Shown: positions 1-9,888, numbered from the stretch's first letter. The stretch: DNA of 64,000 nucleotides from Loripinus fragilis (GCA_964019695.1 OZ026515.1:129664849-129728848); one strand, 5' to 3'. The notes: generated from the letters alone by a model not told the origin. Made by a program: numbers and translations.

Positions 1-37
1 GTATATGTATATTCTGTTGCATGGGAGTAATGGAAGT

Positions 38-265
38 TACGGTAAATGTTCTAAAATTTTGAACACTTTTCTCTTTCTTTTCTCAAATACATGTAAAATG
101 ATGGTTATCAAAGCTTTGAATTCACAAAATGCTTTTCAGAATAGCAAACAGGGAAGTCTCTGATCAGACTGCATCTGAAGAAGCAGTCTGATCTGGGTCT
201 GCATTGTTCGTCTAGGTCTTTTTGGCAGCCAACTAGTGTTCAAAATTTTAGAACAACTTCGGTAC
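38..265. mobile_element. Palindromic MITE, family P2, copy 1
   Basis: The ends are inverted copies of each other: TGTTCTAAAATTTTGAACA near the left and TGTTCAAAATTTTAGAACA near the right. In between is the motif AGAATAGCAAACAGGGAAG and a hairpin around GATCAGACTGC/GCAGTCTGATC. Further copies lie at 6229-6452, 12728-12934 and 15293-16527. No coding capacity; a non-autonomous DNA transposon of unassigned superfamily. Confidence 0.7.
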
Positions 266-631
266 AACGCTTATTGTAAGAGACTTTCTAAAAATAGTTA
301 GTGGTGGTTGGGTACCTATTAAATGTTACCTAGAGTTTAGCATCAGATTAGTACGATAGTATGATAGAATAGGGGCACTTCTGAAAATGCCTAGATGACA
401 GAGGTGAAATGAAACAGGCTTGGATTAAAGAAAAGAAAATAAACAAGATAAATAAGAAAAATAGGGGCCCAGTTTTTTTTTCAGCTAGAGGAAGATTGAA
501 TTAACCTGTACTTACCTCGCCAGCGCCTTTGATGCTTACAGACACAAAGTATGGATGTAGATGAAGTCTCAGACCTCTAGCCCCTCTGGAATTGTCAGCA
601 TGTGTGTTAATTGGAGGCTTTCGCTCATTTG
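266..631. other. No recognised feature
   Basis: AT-rich sequence between a MITE and a SINE. I see no exon with coding character and no repeat that recurs elsewhere in the window. Confidence 0.5.
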
Positions 632-825
632 AGCACAGTGGCTCAGTGGTAGAGTGCTTGACTGGAGATAGAGGGGCCACGGGTTTGATCCTCACCGGTG
701 TCACTGCATTTGTCCTTGAGCAAGACACATTAATCCTAGCTAAATACTGGTTCAACCCAGGAAGACCTGTCTCGACGTAACTGAAAGATTGTTGACAAGG
801 ATGTAAAGAATCAAACAAACAAAAC
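632..825 (+). mobile_element. tRNA-derived SINE, copy 1
   Basis: The head has a pol III A-box-like stretch (TGGCTCAGTGGTAGAGTGC) and, about 30 nt later, a B-box-like GGTTTGATCC, as in a tRNA. The body is shared with four other copies here (CTTGAGCAAGACAC, then GGTTCAACCCAGGAAGACC, then GAAAGATTGTTGA), and the A-rich tail is AATCAAACAAAC. Molluscs carry widespread tRNA-derived SINEs (for example the RUDI V-SINE); assignment to one of them was not tested. Confidence 0.8.
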
Positions 826-1167
826 CTCGATAAGTTTATATTTTTTGTGTTTACAATGATTCTCATATATCTTTGAATTACAGTACTATCAAACAAGGAG
901 ATTCTGACAGTGAGGTCATAATGTTTTGATACTTAATTTAAATTATCAGTAGATCTTACAGGTATTGAGAGTACATGTAGTATCGATTTTGGGATATACC
1001 TTACATCAATAACAGAATGGACTAGTAGATTAGTACATGACTAAATTGATTGGAAATTAGAAGTTCATATAGTGTACACAGAACAAAGGCACTTATCAGG
1101 TCAAATATGGCAGTGCAAATTGACCGATTTGCAAATTTTAAACAAAAGTCGCTGCTAACATGGAAAG

Positions 1168-1310
1168 TTGAGCCTCTCCGCCAGCAGAGTCACTGTGTTG
1201 TGTCTTTGAGCAAGACACTTTTACCGCTGCTTAATACTTGTTCAACCCAGGAAGACCTGTCCCTACATGACTGAAAAATTGTTGACTGAGACGTAAAGAA
1301 TCAAAACAAA
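1168..1310 (+). mobile_element. tRNA-derived SINE, copy 2 (5' truncated)
   Basis: The body and tail match copy 1 (TGAGCAAGACAC, GTTCAACCCAGGAAGACC, TTGTTGACTGAGACGTAAAG), but the tRNA-like head with the A box is missing. Truncation from the 5' end is usual for retroposed copies. Confidence 0.7.
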
Positions 1311-1559
1311 CTAGCACGGAATGCAAGTGTCATTTGATGCTTACCTTTGCAAACAGGTAGGACACAGACAAGCGTGATAAAATGTCTAGTCTGGTCTGGA
1401 TCCAAAATGTTTGACATTCCTGGAATTAGTTTTTGAAAAAAATCTGCAGGCGACAAAAAATCATGTAAAATGTCCCAATATGTAGAATTTACATTGCCTC
1501 TACCACTTCATTATTCCATTCAGTTGTATTCAGTAAAGTATGGAGGTGTCAAAGCCTAA

Positions 1560-1803
1560 TACAGTTAAACCTGTCTTAAGCGCAGACTCAAAAATAGACA
1601 AAACAAAGATCTTAATGACAGATGGTAGCTTAATGAAGGTTGAAAGTATTGCAGAATGGACCACTCTTCAATAATTTTGACCTGCGAAAGTATTGCAGAA
1701 TGGATCATTCTGCAATAATTTTGACCTGCATTAAGAGATCACCCGTCTTTAAAAACAATTTAGTCTTTTAGAGTGGCCACTTAAAACAGGTTTTACTCTG
1801 TGT
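1560..1803. mobile_element. TA-flanked MITE, family T, copy 1
   Basis: Near-mirror ends (ACAGTTAAACCTGTCTTAAG and AAAACAGGTTTTACTCTGT) with an inverted middle built on AAAGTATTGCAGAATG. The middle segment appears twice in direct order at about 1650-1735, so the hairpin arm is partly duplicated. Related to the better preserved copy at 13713-13873. Confidence 0.7.
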
Positions 1804-1922
1804 ACACTTTCATTTTATTTCCTTACTTGAATCTTGTTTTGTAAGATGCATTTATTTTCTCACGAATGGTGTAGATATAAGAGATAAATTTTGTTTTTCC
1901 AGTCAAAAATGAAATTCATTTC

Positions 1923-2142
1923 TTAACCCTTACTTGCTAGCGGCGGCTCTTGTCATCTGCTTAACCTTTGCAGTCAGTTAGGACCCAGATCAGGACTGAC
2001 AAAATGTCAGTCATAATCAGGATCCAAACAAATTGACTCTCTGATAGAGTTCCTGAAAGAATTTTTTGAAAAAGTTAATTTTGAAACAAATCAGCAGATG
2101 ACAACAAAAAGCATGAAAATCTCTCAGAATGCAAAGAGTTAA
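1923..2142. mobile_element. TTAA-ended palindromic MITE, family P1, copy a
   Basis: Bounded by TTAA at both ends with inverted termini (TTAACCCTTACTTGCTAG; right end GCAAAGAGTTAA). The inner palindrome is AGGACCCAGATCAGGACTGA / CAGGATCCAAACAAATTG, flanked by TCATCTGC and GCAGATGA. A TTAA target is typical of piggyBac-type transposition; there is no transposase in it. Confidence 0.7.
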
Positions 2143-2271
2143 GAGTTTGAAAAGTTGTATTTCTGTCACAAAGATAATTCTTCACTTATTTTAGCAAACA
2201 GTGTGTGGTCTGTAGCATCAGCACTGTTGATGCACCTGTCTATGGTATTCCAATCAAGAAAAGGTCAACTG

Positions 2272-2450
2272 GAATTTTTTGTCGTCTGCTGAATTTTTTC
2301 AAAATTAACTATTTCAAAAAAAATCTTTCATGAATACCATCAGAGTGCCAAACAGTTTGTCTCCAGATCAGGCTCGACATTTTGTCGGGCCTGATCTGGG
2401 TCCAAACTGTTTGCAAAGCTTATCAGCAGACAACACTGGTTGGTAATTAG
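2272..2450. mobile_element. Palindromic MITE, family P1, copy b (inverted, degraded ends)
   Basis: Same inner modules as copy a in reverse order: GTCGTCTGCTGA, then TCATGAATACCATCAGAGTG, then CCAGATCAGGCTCGAC, and CAGCAGACAACA at the right. TTAA termini are not preserved. Confidence 0.6.
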
Positions 2451-2458
2451 TATAAAGC

Positions 2459-2638
2459 AACAGTTGAACTTCAATGGCTAGAACAGGCTTGGGACCATGA
2501 AAAATAGTATTAGCCAAGGGTAGTTCCAGCCATCCAGGGTTGAATATGCATAAAATGACCTGTAGGAACCATGATAATAGTTCTAGCCAGCCGAGGTGAA
2601 CCAGTCATCAGAGTTCGAGTCATTGAAGTTCTACTGTA
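2459..2638. mobile_element. TA-flanked MITE with ACAGTAGAACTTCAAT ends, copy 1
   Basis: The left end reads ACAGTTGAACTTCAATGGCT and the right end CATTGAAGTTCTACTGTA, giving TIRs of about 20 bp. The inside (CAAGGGTAGTTCCAGCCATC) is the reverse complement of the copy at 5208-5387. A Tc1/mariner-type MITE judging from the TA target in the other copy. Confidence 0.7.
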
Positions 2639-2721
2639 TTAGGAATATGATGGTACAATTTTGTTTTTAGAAGTTAAGGAGGTAAAAAAGAACTAATGGC
2701 CAACATCATTGTGGGTTGACT

Positions 2722-2932
2722 TTACAATAAAACCTATATAAAATTGCCACTCAAAAATAGACAAAACAAAAATCTTAATGACAAATGGTAGCTTAATGAA
2801 GGTCAAAAGTATTGCAGAATGCTCCCCTTGGAGCATTCTGCAATACTTTTGACCTGCATTAAGTGATAATTGGTCTTGAAAACTAATTTTCGGTCTTTTT
2901 GAGAGTGGCCGTTTTACACAGGTTTTACTGTA
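2722..2932. mobile_element. TA-flanked MITE, family T, copy 2
   Basis: Ends TTACAATAAAACCTATAT and ACACAGGTTTTACTGTA. The centre is a near-perfect hairpin, TTGCAGAATGCTCC then GGAGCATTCTGCAA. It lies in the intron just upstream of the CCCH exon. Confidence 0.75.
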
Positions 2933-2988
2933 TTTGTTAAAGTAACAATACATTTCCTTTATTTGTAAAATTTTGTTTCTTATTCCAG

Positions 2989-3175
2989 TCCTGCTACATC
3001 AACGATTACTATAGGAAGTGCCGTTAAAAATGCAGCTAAAGCATCTGGTCCAGTGAACGGAAATGAGTGTTATTTTTGGAGGACAACAGGTTGTTCATAT
3101 GGGGACAAATGTAGAAATGCACATATACCAGCCCATAGAGGAGTAGATAAAAAACCATGGCAGCGGGACGTGTAG
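2989..3175 (+). CDS. Terminal coding exon of a CCCH zinc-finger protein
   Basis: The sequence TTTCTTATTCCAG ends at 2988 and reads as a 3' splice site. One split-codon base follows, then 61 open codons and TAG at 3173-3175. The peptide starts PATSTITIGS and contains C-Y-F-W-R-T-T-G-C-S-Y-G-D-K-C-R-N-A-H, which is C-X7-C-X5-C-X3-H, the spacing of CCCH zinc fingers; these usually bind RNA. After the finger come about 17 residues (HIPAHRGVDKKPWQRDV). The exon is far richer in sense than its flanks and has no relation to the repeats around it. Earlier exons must lie upstream; I found none in 1-2988, where the intron is full of MITEs. The exact family cannot be told from one finger. The splice site is inferred, not shown. 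Confidence 0.75.
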
Positions 3176-3715
3176 TACCTCTGTGACTTGTTGTGAAAGG
3201 GGGAATAACTCTCAAGAATCATCATGAACAGAACGAACATTGTCTTTCTGGGCCGTATATACTTTATTAACCCTAAGTATTTAGACATGATTCTGGAAGC
3301 AAATGATGTAGACCCTGATAAAACTGCAGTTGAAGTAACTGTTCTGGTCTACACTATTTGCCATTTAATAATCTAGTGGACATAGCACAAGGCATACAAT
3401 TTTTTAATTTAACCAATTTATACCGAATGGAATTTTTCCCGATCTTATCATTTGGACCAGTCTGTTTCCCTTTTAAGGATTATTGGGAATATTTTTTATT
3501 AAAAATTTAATAGAACCTTCTGTAAGCAATCAGTGGAGAACCTGATCAGACACCACTTCCTATGGCATCTGATCTGGATCTGCACTGTTTGCCGATGTCC
3601 CACAAAAAGGACGCTACGCTTATATGGTTCAATATCAGAGCTGAGCTTATTCATTCTGCCTGTAGCAGATCAGATTTCCTTTCATAAAAAAAATTGAGCC
3701 GTTTTCATGAGAATC
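3176..3715 (+). other. Likely 3' UTR and flank of the CCCH gene
   Basis: Non-coding sequence after the TAG. A possible poly(A) signal ATTAAA lies at 3498-3503. Degenerate fragments of the GATCAGAC..CTGATCTGGATCTGC hairpin family sit at about 3300-3365 and 3515-3600. Confidence 0.4.
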
Positions 3716-3915
3716 TGGTACTTAGTGCATGTAGGCCTAGATAAACACAACTTTTGAGCGTAAAACTGAATATTATCTTACCCATGAGTTTTAACATGTG
3801 TTTTGAGTGCTCAAAAGAACCATCTCATTGAGAGGGTTCTTTTGAGTACACACGCGATATGTTTTGTTTGAGAAGTAAGAAAATTCATTTTGAATTTCAC
3901 ACTAATTTTAAGTCC
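3716..3915. mobile_element. Palindromic MITE, family B, copy 1
   Basis: The centre is CTCAAAAGAACCATCTCATT followed by its inverse GGTTCTTTTGAG. On both sides lie ACATGTGTTTTGAGTG / CGATATGTTTTGTTTGAGAA and the AATTTT/ACGCTCAAAA modules shared with 7934-8149 and 12245-12432. Confidence 0.65.
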
Positions 3916-4616
3916 TGGTGCATGTACGTAAGTTCACCCTATAAACATGCATGCACAGCTATCTTGTGGAGCTTGGTCTGAGTCTTCATATAAGTTCCTA
4001 CGTTGGTGTGTGCAAGCAGTGAAGGCTCTGGCAAGACAGTGCCAATGCACAGGCTTGTCTGAGCCCTCCCTGCTTTCATATGAGATAAGTACCGAAATTT
4101 CTTGAAGGGGCTGATTCATATTGCAATTCTTTCCTCAACATCAAGTTGGAAAATCGGTCTGAGTCGAACGGAACTTGATAACAGCAACAGAAACATGTCT
4201 GGAGGAAGCATGTATGCAAAATTGGTCCAGATAATCAAACTCTTTTTGCCTTACTGATCAGTTCGAATGTGTTAAGTGTGCTCAAAAGAACAGCCTCATT
4301 GAGAAGGTCCTTTAGAGTGTCCACAACAAGTTTGGGAAATTTACCCACCGCATTAACACATGTTCACTGGATTGTAAATCATCAGTCCATATTGAATGGA
4401 AAAAGAACAAAAATTGTCAAAATACTTAGGGTGTGGTACAAGTATAAAATTTCGAGCACCAATTGCCTAACAAAACCAGCTGTCAAACTCTGCAGACTTA
4501 GACCAGACTGTTCCTAATGGAGCATTCTGGTCAGGGTCTTCATCAGTGACCCGATCAGCAAATTTGTGTTGTTAACAGTGGAAGAAAAAGTATTCAAAAT
4601 TTTAGAATGCTCACAG
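3916..4616. other. No gene; degenerate MITE fragments
   Basis: A weak family-B remnant (GTGCTCAAAAGAACAGCCTC) lies near 4278. I see no coding sequence. Confidence 0.4.
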
Positions 4617-4862
4617 TATATATGGGCTTCGGCTGAGAAAGCCTGTTTTCGGTGTTTGCGAACATCAAAAGCGCAGATCAGACTGCGCATATGCGCAGTC
4701 TGATCATCGCCTTTGTTATTCACTTACTGGAAAGTACCATATTTAAACTGACAACAAGCGAATTCCAGTGTTCTAGCTTGTCTCTGTAGCTGAGCAGGGT
4801 GGTTTGAGTATTACCTGGTCGGAAACCCCGAAGACAGGTTTTTCCGCGACAAGGCGCATGTG
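4617..4862. mobile_element. MITE, family S, copy 1
   Basis: Contains a strong inner hairpin (GCGCAGATCAGACTGCGCAT then ATGCGCAGTCTGATCATCGC). Its right half has TCTAGCTTGTCTCTGTAGCT and GGAAACCCCGAAGACAGG, shared with 8784-9029 and, inverted, 19480-19707. Confidence 0.65.
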
Positions 4863-5207
4863 GTATAATAAAAACTATGGATATATGGTATATTGGAAAC
4901 TATGGAATGGAGTGAAGTGCTCCACGCTGATACCAACAAACTTCAAACCTCTATGATTGTGATAGTGTGAAGACACAGACCAGCAGCAGCATTGTGCTAT
5001 ATGTACAGTATTGACAAGGAAAGAGAAATCTCACTGCACTTGAGTGTATCAACTTATTTTACAAAGTCATAAACTTCTACATACTGGTTATCTTCCTCTC
5101 ATCTCTTTACCCTTTATGTACTAATGGATTCTTCCATCTGGTTTGATACAATTAACTTGGGATGGTCCATTGTTTATATTGAGGGGTCACAGATTATAAT
5201 TTCCAAA

Positions 5208-5387
5208 TACAGTAGAACTTCAATGGCTCGAACTCTGATGGCTCATTCACCTGGGCTGTCTAGAACTGTCATCATGGTCCCTACAGGTCATTTTATGCCA
5301 AATCCTCCCTGGATGGCTGGAACTACCCTTGGCTAGAACTATTTTTCATGGTCCAAAGCCTGTTCAAGCGATTGAAGTTCTACTGTA
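5208..5387. mobile_element. TA-flanked MITE with ACAGTAGAACTTCAAT ends, copy 2
   Basis: TIRs TACAGTAGAACTTCAATGGC and ATTGAAGTTCTACTGTA. It sits inside a dispersed repeat whose second copy (about 14190-14345) continues across the site without it, so insertion and the TA target duplication can be read directly. Confidence 0.8.
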
Positions 5388-5424
5388 AAATGTATTTCTT
5401 TCTCACAGGGTCGTTTTTGTCTTA

Positions 5425-5500
5425 GCAAACAGTGTAGACCCTGATGAAATGCCGCATTATGTGACCTTTCATCTGGGTCTTTACTGTTTGCCAAAGTACT
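5425..5500. repeat. Hairpin element, family P3, fragment
   Basis: AGCAAACAGTGTAGACCCTG and its inverse TCTGGGTCTTTACTGTTTGC surround GATGAAATGCCGCATTATGT. The tandem-array unit contains one arm of the same family (AGCAAACAGTGAAGACCCAG). Confidence 0.65.
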
Positions 5501-5507
5501 CATTTAG

Positions 5508-5810
5508 AAATCACCGAAGTTCAGCTGGCCAATAAATAGAAAGTATTTAGAGATATGACATTGATGACTAAAAAAAATCATCTATGGCTCTTTTATGAGG
5601 TGTCATCATCATGTACCTACAAAACAATTAGTGATTGTTGATTTTTTTAACCCTTTGTATATATTGAAATCACCAAAGTTCAGCGAAGTATTTAGAGATA
5701 TGACTTTGATGACTAGAAAAATCATCCATGGCTCTTTTGTGGTGATCATCATGTACTTACAAAATAATTTGTGATAGTTGATCTTTTTTTTTAACCCTTT
5801 GTATATATTG
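5508..5810. repeat. Direct duplication inside a P3-type element
   Basis: Two direct copies, 5508-5666 and 5667-5810, both starting AAATCACC.AAGTTCAGC and sharing GTATTTAGAGATATGAC, ATGGCTCTTTT and AACCCTTTGTATATATTG. The second copy is about 15 bp shorter. P3 sequence resumes at 5811-5915 (GATGAAATGCCGCGGAACAC, then TCTGGGTCTGCACTGTTTGC). Confidence 0.75.
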
Positions 5811-5987
5811 AAATCACCAGACAGGGTACTTTGGCACATAATGAAGTCCCAGATGAAATGCCGCGGAACACAGCATTTTATCTGGGTCTGCACTGTTTGC
5901 AAAGATTAAAACAATCTTCAGGGCTGAAGTACATCTTAATTTGGAAATTCTAACCTGTGACCCCTTGATATTCGAATTTAAGTATGC

Positions 5988-6179
5988 AAAGGAGTACAGT
6001 AGCTCATTGGTAGAGTGCTTGACTCGAGTTCAAGGTGTCGCAGGTTCTAGTCTCACAGTAGGCACTGCCGTGGGTCCATGAGCAAGACACTAAATCCTCT
6101 GCATAGTATTGGCTCAACCCAGGGAATGTCTTGGCATGACTGATAAATTGATGACTGGGACATAAAGAAGCATCAACAC
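5988..6179 (+). mobile_element. tRNA-derived SINE, copy 3
   Basis: A-box-like TAGCTCATTGGTAGAGTGC, B-box-like GGTTCTAGTC, then TGAGCAAGACAC, GGCTCAACCCAGGGAATG and a GATGACTGGGACATAAAG tail. More diverged than copies 1 and 5. Confidence 0.75.
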
Positions 6180-6228
6180 GGTTAAATTTGTTCAATGCAT
6201 CAATTTATCTTACAACAGTTAGATTGGA

Positions 6229-6452
6229 TACAGTGGTAAATGCTAAAAATTCAAACACTTTTCTCTTTCTGATCTCAAATCAAATGTTGGTTATAAGGGC
6301 TGGAATCCACAAAATGCTTCTCAGAATAGCAAACAGGGAAGACCCTTATCAGACTGCTTTTTCAGAAGTAAGCTGATCTGGATCTGCTTTGTTTGTCTAG
6401 GCCGTGTTGGCAGGCAACAAGCCAGTTTTGAATATAAGAACATTTACCATAC
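6229..6452. mobile_element. Palindromic MITE, family P2, copy 2
   Basis: GTGGTAAATG at the left mirrors CATTTACCATAC at the right. The inside has CAGAATAGCAAACAGGGAAG and GTTTGTCTAGGCC as in copy 1. Confidence 0.7.
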
Positions 6453-6625
6453 CGCCTCTTATAGTATCCCACACACTGCTGTGTAATCTTTGTCCACCAG
6501 TTAATCATACAATAAATTGCATTTAATGGGGATGAATAAAAGTTAAAATAGATTTAGATGTCTACATGGTTGGGTGAGAAGGCAAGATAAACTTTTTTTA
6601 TTTTTTAGAATATATGACTGCTGTG

Positions 6626-6835
6626 TACAGTAAAACCTGTCTTTAGTGGCCACTCAAAAACAGACAAAACAAAGGTGTTAAAAGACAAATGGTAGCTTAA
6701 TGAAGGTCGAAAGTATTGCAAAATGCTCCCCATGGCGCATTCTGCAATACTTTTGACCTGCATTAAGCGATTATGGGTCTTGAAAATCAATTTTGTCTTC
6801 TTTTTGAGTGGCCGCTTAAGGCAGGTTTTGCTGTA
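6626..6835. mobile_element. TA-flanked MITE, family T, copy 3
   Basis: TACAGTAAAACCTGTCTTTA at the left; AAGGCAGGTTTTGCTGTA at the right. A central inverted pair around TGCAAAATGCTCC and GGCGCATTCTGCA. TA at both boundaries. Confidence 0.8.
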
Positions 6836-6929
6836 TAAGGATTTTTTTTGTTTTTAAGAAAAAGGATTCAAGCTGACGGTGTAAACTACATTAAATATGC
6901 ATGTTGGGACCAACACTTTTTATGGTGAT

Positions 6930-7087
6930 TTTTTGTCGTCTGCAGATGATCTTTGCAAACTGTTTTGACCCAGATCTTTTGACACTCTGATAGTATTTCT
7001 GGAGGAATATTTTGAAAAAGTTAATTTTGAAAAAATCAGCGGACGACGAAAAAATAGATAAAAACTACCCAGCATGCAAAGAGTTAA
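6930..7087. mobile_element. Palindromic MITE, family P1, copy c (partly deleted)
   Basis: Has TTTTTTGTCGTCTGCAGATG, TTTGCAAACTGTTTTGACCC, GACACTCTGATAGTATTTC and the right end CCCAGCATGCAAAGAGTTAA. The second palindrome arm (GATCTGGATCCAAACTG) is missing. Confidence 0.6.
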
Positions 7088-7399
7088 TAGTTAACGTTTT
7101 AATAGTCTAACTGCAATAATAATACAATGCCATTTTTAAGAAAAAATCAATTTACTGAATATATAAGATAAGATATCTATATTTAAGTGCTAATTTCACA
7201 TTTGAATTTTTTTTTTAAGATGAAAATTACTTCTACCTGCCTGTTTAAGGTGTATTTATGCATCAACTTGCCATTGCCCAAGGTAATGTGGATTTTCTGA
7301 TTCAACTAAAAATTTGTGATATACGAGGGGGTATCAAAAAGTTTGTGAACAAATTCTGTATTTCATAAATGACAAGCACTATATACCTTTAACATTTCT

Positions 7400-8505
7400 C
7401 ATAACATCTCCCATAATACTTTATTCACGGGGACCCCTAACTCCTCCTGATACTCGTATTTCTGTCCCTGTATGTGATCTTTTAAAACAGGAAATAGCCA
7501 GAAGTCACAAATTGCCAGGTCTTGGCAAAAAAAGGTGCGGCAACAGTTCAATGCCCAGTTTTTCAATTGTTTCCTCTACAATACTGCTGCAATGACCCAG
7601 AGTGTTGTCATGGTGTAAAATGAAACGACGTTTTAACGACTGTGTACAAATCAGATTTAAGCGCTGCTGCATAGAATTGACCAGTGACGGTAGTCTTCAG
7701 TGAAAATATGATTCATTATCTCCCCCATTGTATCACAAAATGTTATGCACAAAACTTTGCCGGTGGACTTAGAAACACGCGAATTTGTAAGCGATGGAGA
7801 CAAAGAATGTTTCCAAATGGAACTTTGCTGTTTACTTTCGGGTTTGTAAAAAATGTACCCATTGTTCATTAAATGTACAGTAATGTAAATGATCCTTCTC
7901 AGAAAATAATTTCAGTCTTCTACATACGGCTTGGTGCAGGCCTCCAGATAAGAGTGCGTAACTGAAAATTATTTTCTTATTTCTCAACCAAAACATATGC
8001 TGTGGGTACTCAAAAGAACCGTCTCATTGAACCGTCTCAATGAGACGGTTCTTTTGAGCACCCAAAACATATGTTGAGATTGCTGGGTTAAAAAATAATG
8101 ACAATTTTACGCTCAAAACTTTTGTTTAACCGGACCTATGTTGGTGTATTCGTGACACCTTCACACCGTCTTCCTCATCTGCTGTGGAAGCAACAGCCAC
8201 GTAACCCACCTGGCTGAAACATGCCACATTCACAACTTGTTTGTCATAAATGTCCTGGGCACTGGTGTATGAAATTTCGAACTTATTCGCTACATTTTGG
8301 ATGGTTACTTGTTGATCTTCTTTAATGTACTCTTTGAGAGTCAGTTTTATGTCTGTATTTACAGTCACAGGCCCGCCATTTCTATGGTTATCTGTGTTTG
8401 ATGTTCTGTCGCAAAAAAGCTCATTCACTTAAAAATTGCTCTGCATAAACTTTTTGCAAATACTGAATGATTTACCAAGCTCAACGTAAAACTGATGAGG
8501 ATATG
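7400..8505 (-). pseudogene. Mariner-family transposase pseudogene
   Basis: Read on the - strand. Near 8500-8440 is an N-terminal piece with FYVELGKSFS. A helix-turn-helix piece in 8126-8428 follows, with GGPVTVNTDIK and VTIQNVANKFEISYTSAQDI, the DNA-binding half. In 7657-7869 the stretch STGKVLCITFCDTMGEI holds the first catalytic Asp of mariner enzymes. About 7620-7500 has ILHHDNTLGH (second Asp), and after a frameshift DLAICDFWLFPVLKDHIQ carries the third Asp, about 34 residues from the second, as in DD34D mariners. It is broken by frameshifts, stops and the nested MITE. In working copies this enzyme cuts and pastes the element; here it cannot be made. Confidence 0.88.
7934..8149. mobile_element. 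Palindromic MITE, family B, copy 2, nested in mariner
   Basis: GGCCTCCAGATAAGAGTGCG at the left, a central CTCAAAAGAACCGTCTCATT hairpin, and TTACGCTCAAAACTTTTG at the right. It separates the helix-turn-helix and catalytic halves of the mariner transposase. The right part of the hairpin is preceded by an extra GAACCGTCTCA, a small internal duplication. Confidence 0.75.
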
Positions 8506-8783
8506 TTGTTCAAGAAAAATCTTGTCCGCCATTTTTAACAAGATTCCAAATATGTGACGTGATGACATACGTCTGCGTACATGACATCATGACATGACAT
8601 GTGCTGATCATCTCATAATGGTATTTATGCATGTGCAAAGTTTCACAGGCCAAGTTTAACCATTTCTCTAGATACCGAATTTGCTCACAAACTTTTTGAT
8701 ACCTCCTCTTAGTTACATGAAAACATTGGTTATGGTACTTATTAGAAATATCTCTGAAAGTGTCTTCCAATAAGTGCCTCTAA

Positions 8784-9029
8784 CATATGGGCCTCGAGGC
8801 GAGGGCACCTGTCTTCGGGAGTTTGCAAACAACAAAGGCACAGACCAGCCTGCGCATGGGCACAGATTGATCAGTGCCTTTGTTATTCGCTAATTGTAAA
8901 GTATAATATCTAGACTTACTACGAGTAAAATTTCAATTTTCTAGCTTGTTACTGTAGCTGAGGAGACCGGTTTGAATCTCAATTTGTGGGAAACCCCAAA
9001 GACAGGTTTGTTGCGACGAGGCCCATATG
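8784..9029. mobile_element. MITE, family S, copy 2 (best preserved)
   Basis: Exact 13-bp TIRs CATATGGGCCTCG / CGAGGCCCATATG. Inside are CAAAGGCACAGACCAGCCTG, TAGCTTGTTACTGTAGCTGA and GGGAAACCCCAAAGACAGG. It starts 75 bp beyond the mariner end. Confidence 0.8.
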
Positions 9030-9115
9030 AGCTAGCGCATGAGATTTTGGTACTTATTGCATAGATTTTGTTACTTTTTGGAACAAGCAAAAAAAATATG
9101 ATCAATTGCATTCGT

Positions 9116-9539
9116 TAGCTCTTTTCCTGCTAGCCGAGGCTTTTGTCATCTGCTGATAACCTTTACAAACAGTTGGGATCCAGATTGGCATGAGTGAAAG
9201 TTTTCAGGATTTATCCTGAATTCAGGATTTTGAGGCTGACTTTCCATAAAAAGTCAGCCTCAAAATCCTGAATTAGGGAGATAATAATAGCTTTTTTGAT
9301 TTAAAGTTAGATTCTCTGAACTCAATTCATCATTTACACTTTAAATGATTTGTTTTTGTAGGCATCCTGCAAGTTTTAAACATTGAACTTCTAAAGTTCA
9401 GGATTTTGGAAATTTTGAATTTTCACCCATGGATTGGGTCTGAAAGAACACCAAACTGTTTGACACTCTGATGGTGTTCCAGAAAGATTTTTTGGGGGAA
9501 AATGGAAATAGCAGATGACAACCAAATGATGCGTTAGCT
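9116..9539. mobile_element. Family P1 MITE, copy d, split by another insertion
   Basis: Left part CTTTTCCTGCTAGCCGAGGC, TTTTGTCATCTGCTGATAAC and AAACAGTTGGGATCCAGATT. Right part ACCAAACTGTTTGACACTCT and GATGACAACCAAATGATG. The two halves are separated by the hairpin element at 9194-9426. Confidence 0.6.
9194..9426. mobile_element. Hairpin-bearing insertion inside a P1 MITE
   Basis: Terminal GTGAAAGTTTT / GAATTTTCAC. Near the left is a perfect 24-bp inverted repeat, 9219-9242 against 9251-9274 (AATTCAGGATTTTGAGGCTG and its complement), with an 8-nt loop. Confidence 0.7.
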
Positions 9540-9788
9540 CAAAATGGTATGTTCAATTTTATGATAGGCTGGCACATTTGTTAGATAAGTGTTTAGGCCA
9601 GTAATATATTTATTGTTACTATTAGAGCAGTCAATAAGAGCAGTCATCAAAAAGAGAACCTACATATATGATATACATGTCTTGTTTTTGTTCTCAATAA
9701 GTACAGATTTATATGACATGCATGCCTTGTTTTGGCTCACTTTAACTTTAGGGTAAGAAAATATTAACATTTTAAAGCTCATTTTTTG

Positions 9789-9888
9789 TTTATCTAGACT
9801 TATGATTCATATGTTTATCTAGACCTGTGATTCATATGTTTATCGTGACCTATGATTCATATGTTTATCTAGACCTGTGATTCATATG
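9789..9888. repeat. Minisatellite, 4 x 25 bp
   Basis: Four direct 25-bp units of the form TTTATCTAGACCTGTGATTC plus ATATG. Units 2 and 4 are identical; units 1 and 3 differ by a few bases. Confidence 0.9.

Larger units (their letters stand above)
7324..8709 (-). mobile_element. Decayed mariner element with 33-35 bp TIRs
   Basis: The left end (GGTATCAAAAAGTTTGTGAA) and right end (CTCACAAACTTTTTGATACC) form TIRs of about 33 bp flanked by TA at 7322-7323 and 8710-8711, the Tc1/mariner target. Without the nested MITE at 7934-8149 it would be about 1.17 kb, a normal mariner size. The inside encodes a broken transposase on the - strand (separate entry). Confidence 0.88.

Noticed and set aside
632..825. 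A tRNA gene at the A/B-box sequences
   Set aside because: The match is limited to the promoter boxes and the arms do not fold into a full cloverleaf. The same body and tail occur at five places, so it is a SINE.
501..896. A 131-codon frame on the - strand
   Set aside because: It is the antisense of SINE copy 1 plus flank.
2693..2953. An 86-codon - strand frame, and similar ones at 6605-6790, 13077-13310 and 17510-17794
   Set aside because: All are translations of MITE palindromes (families T and P1).
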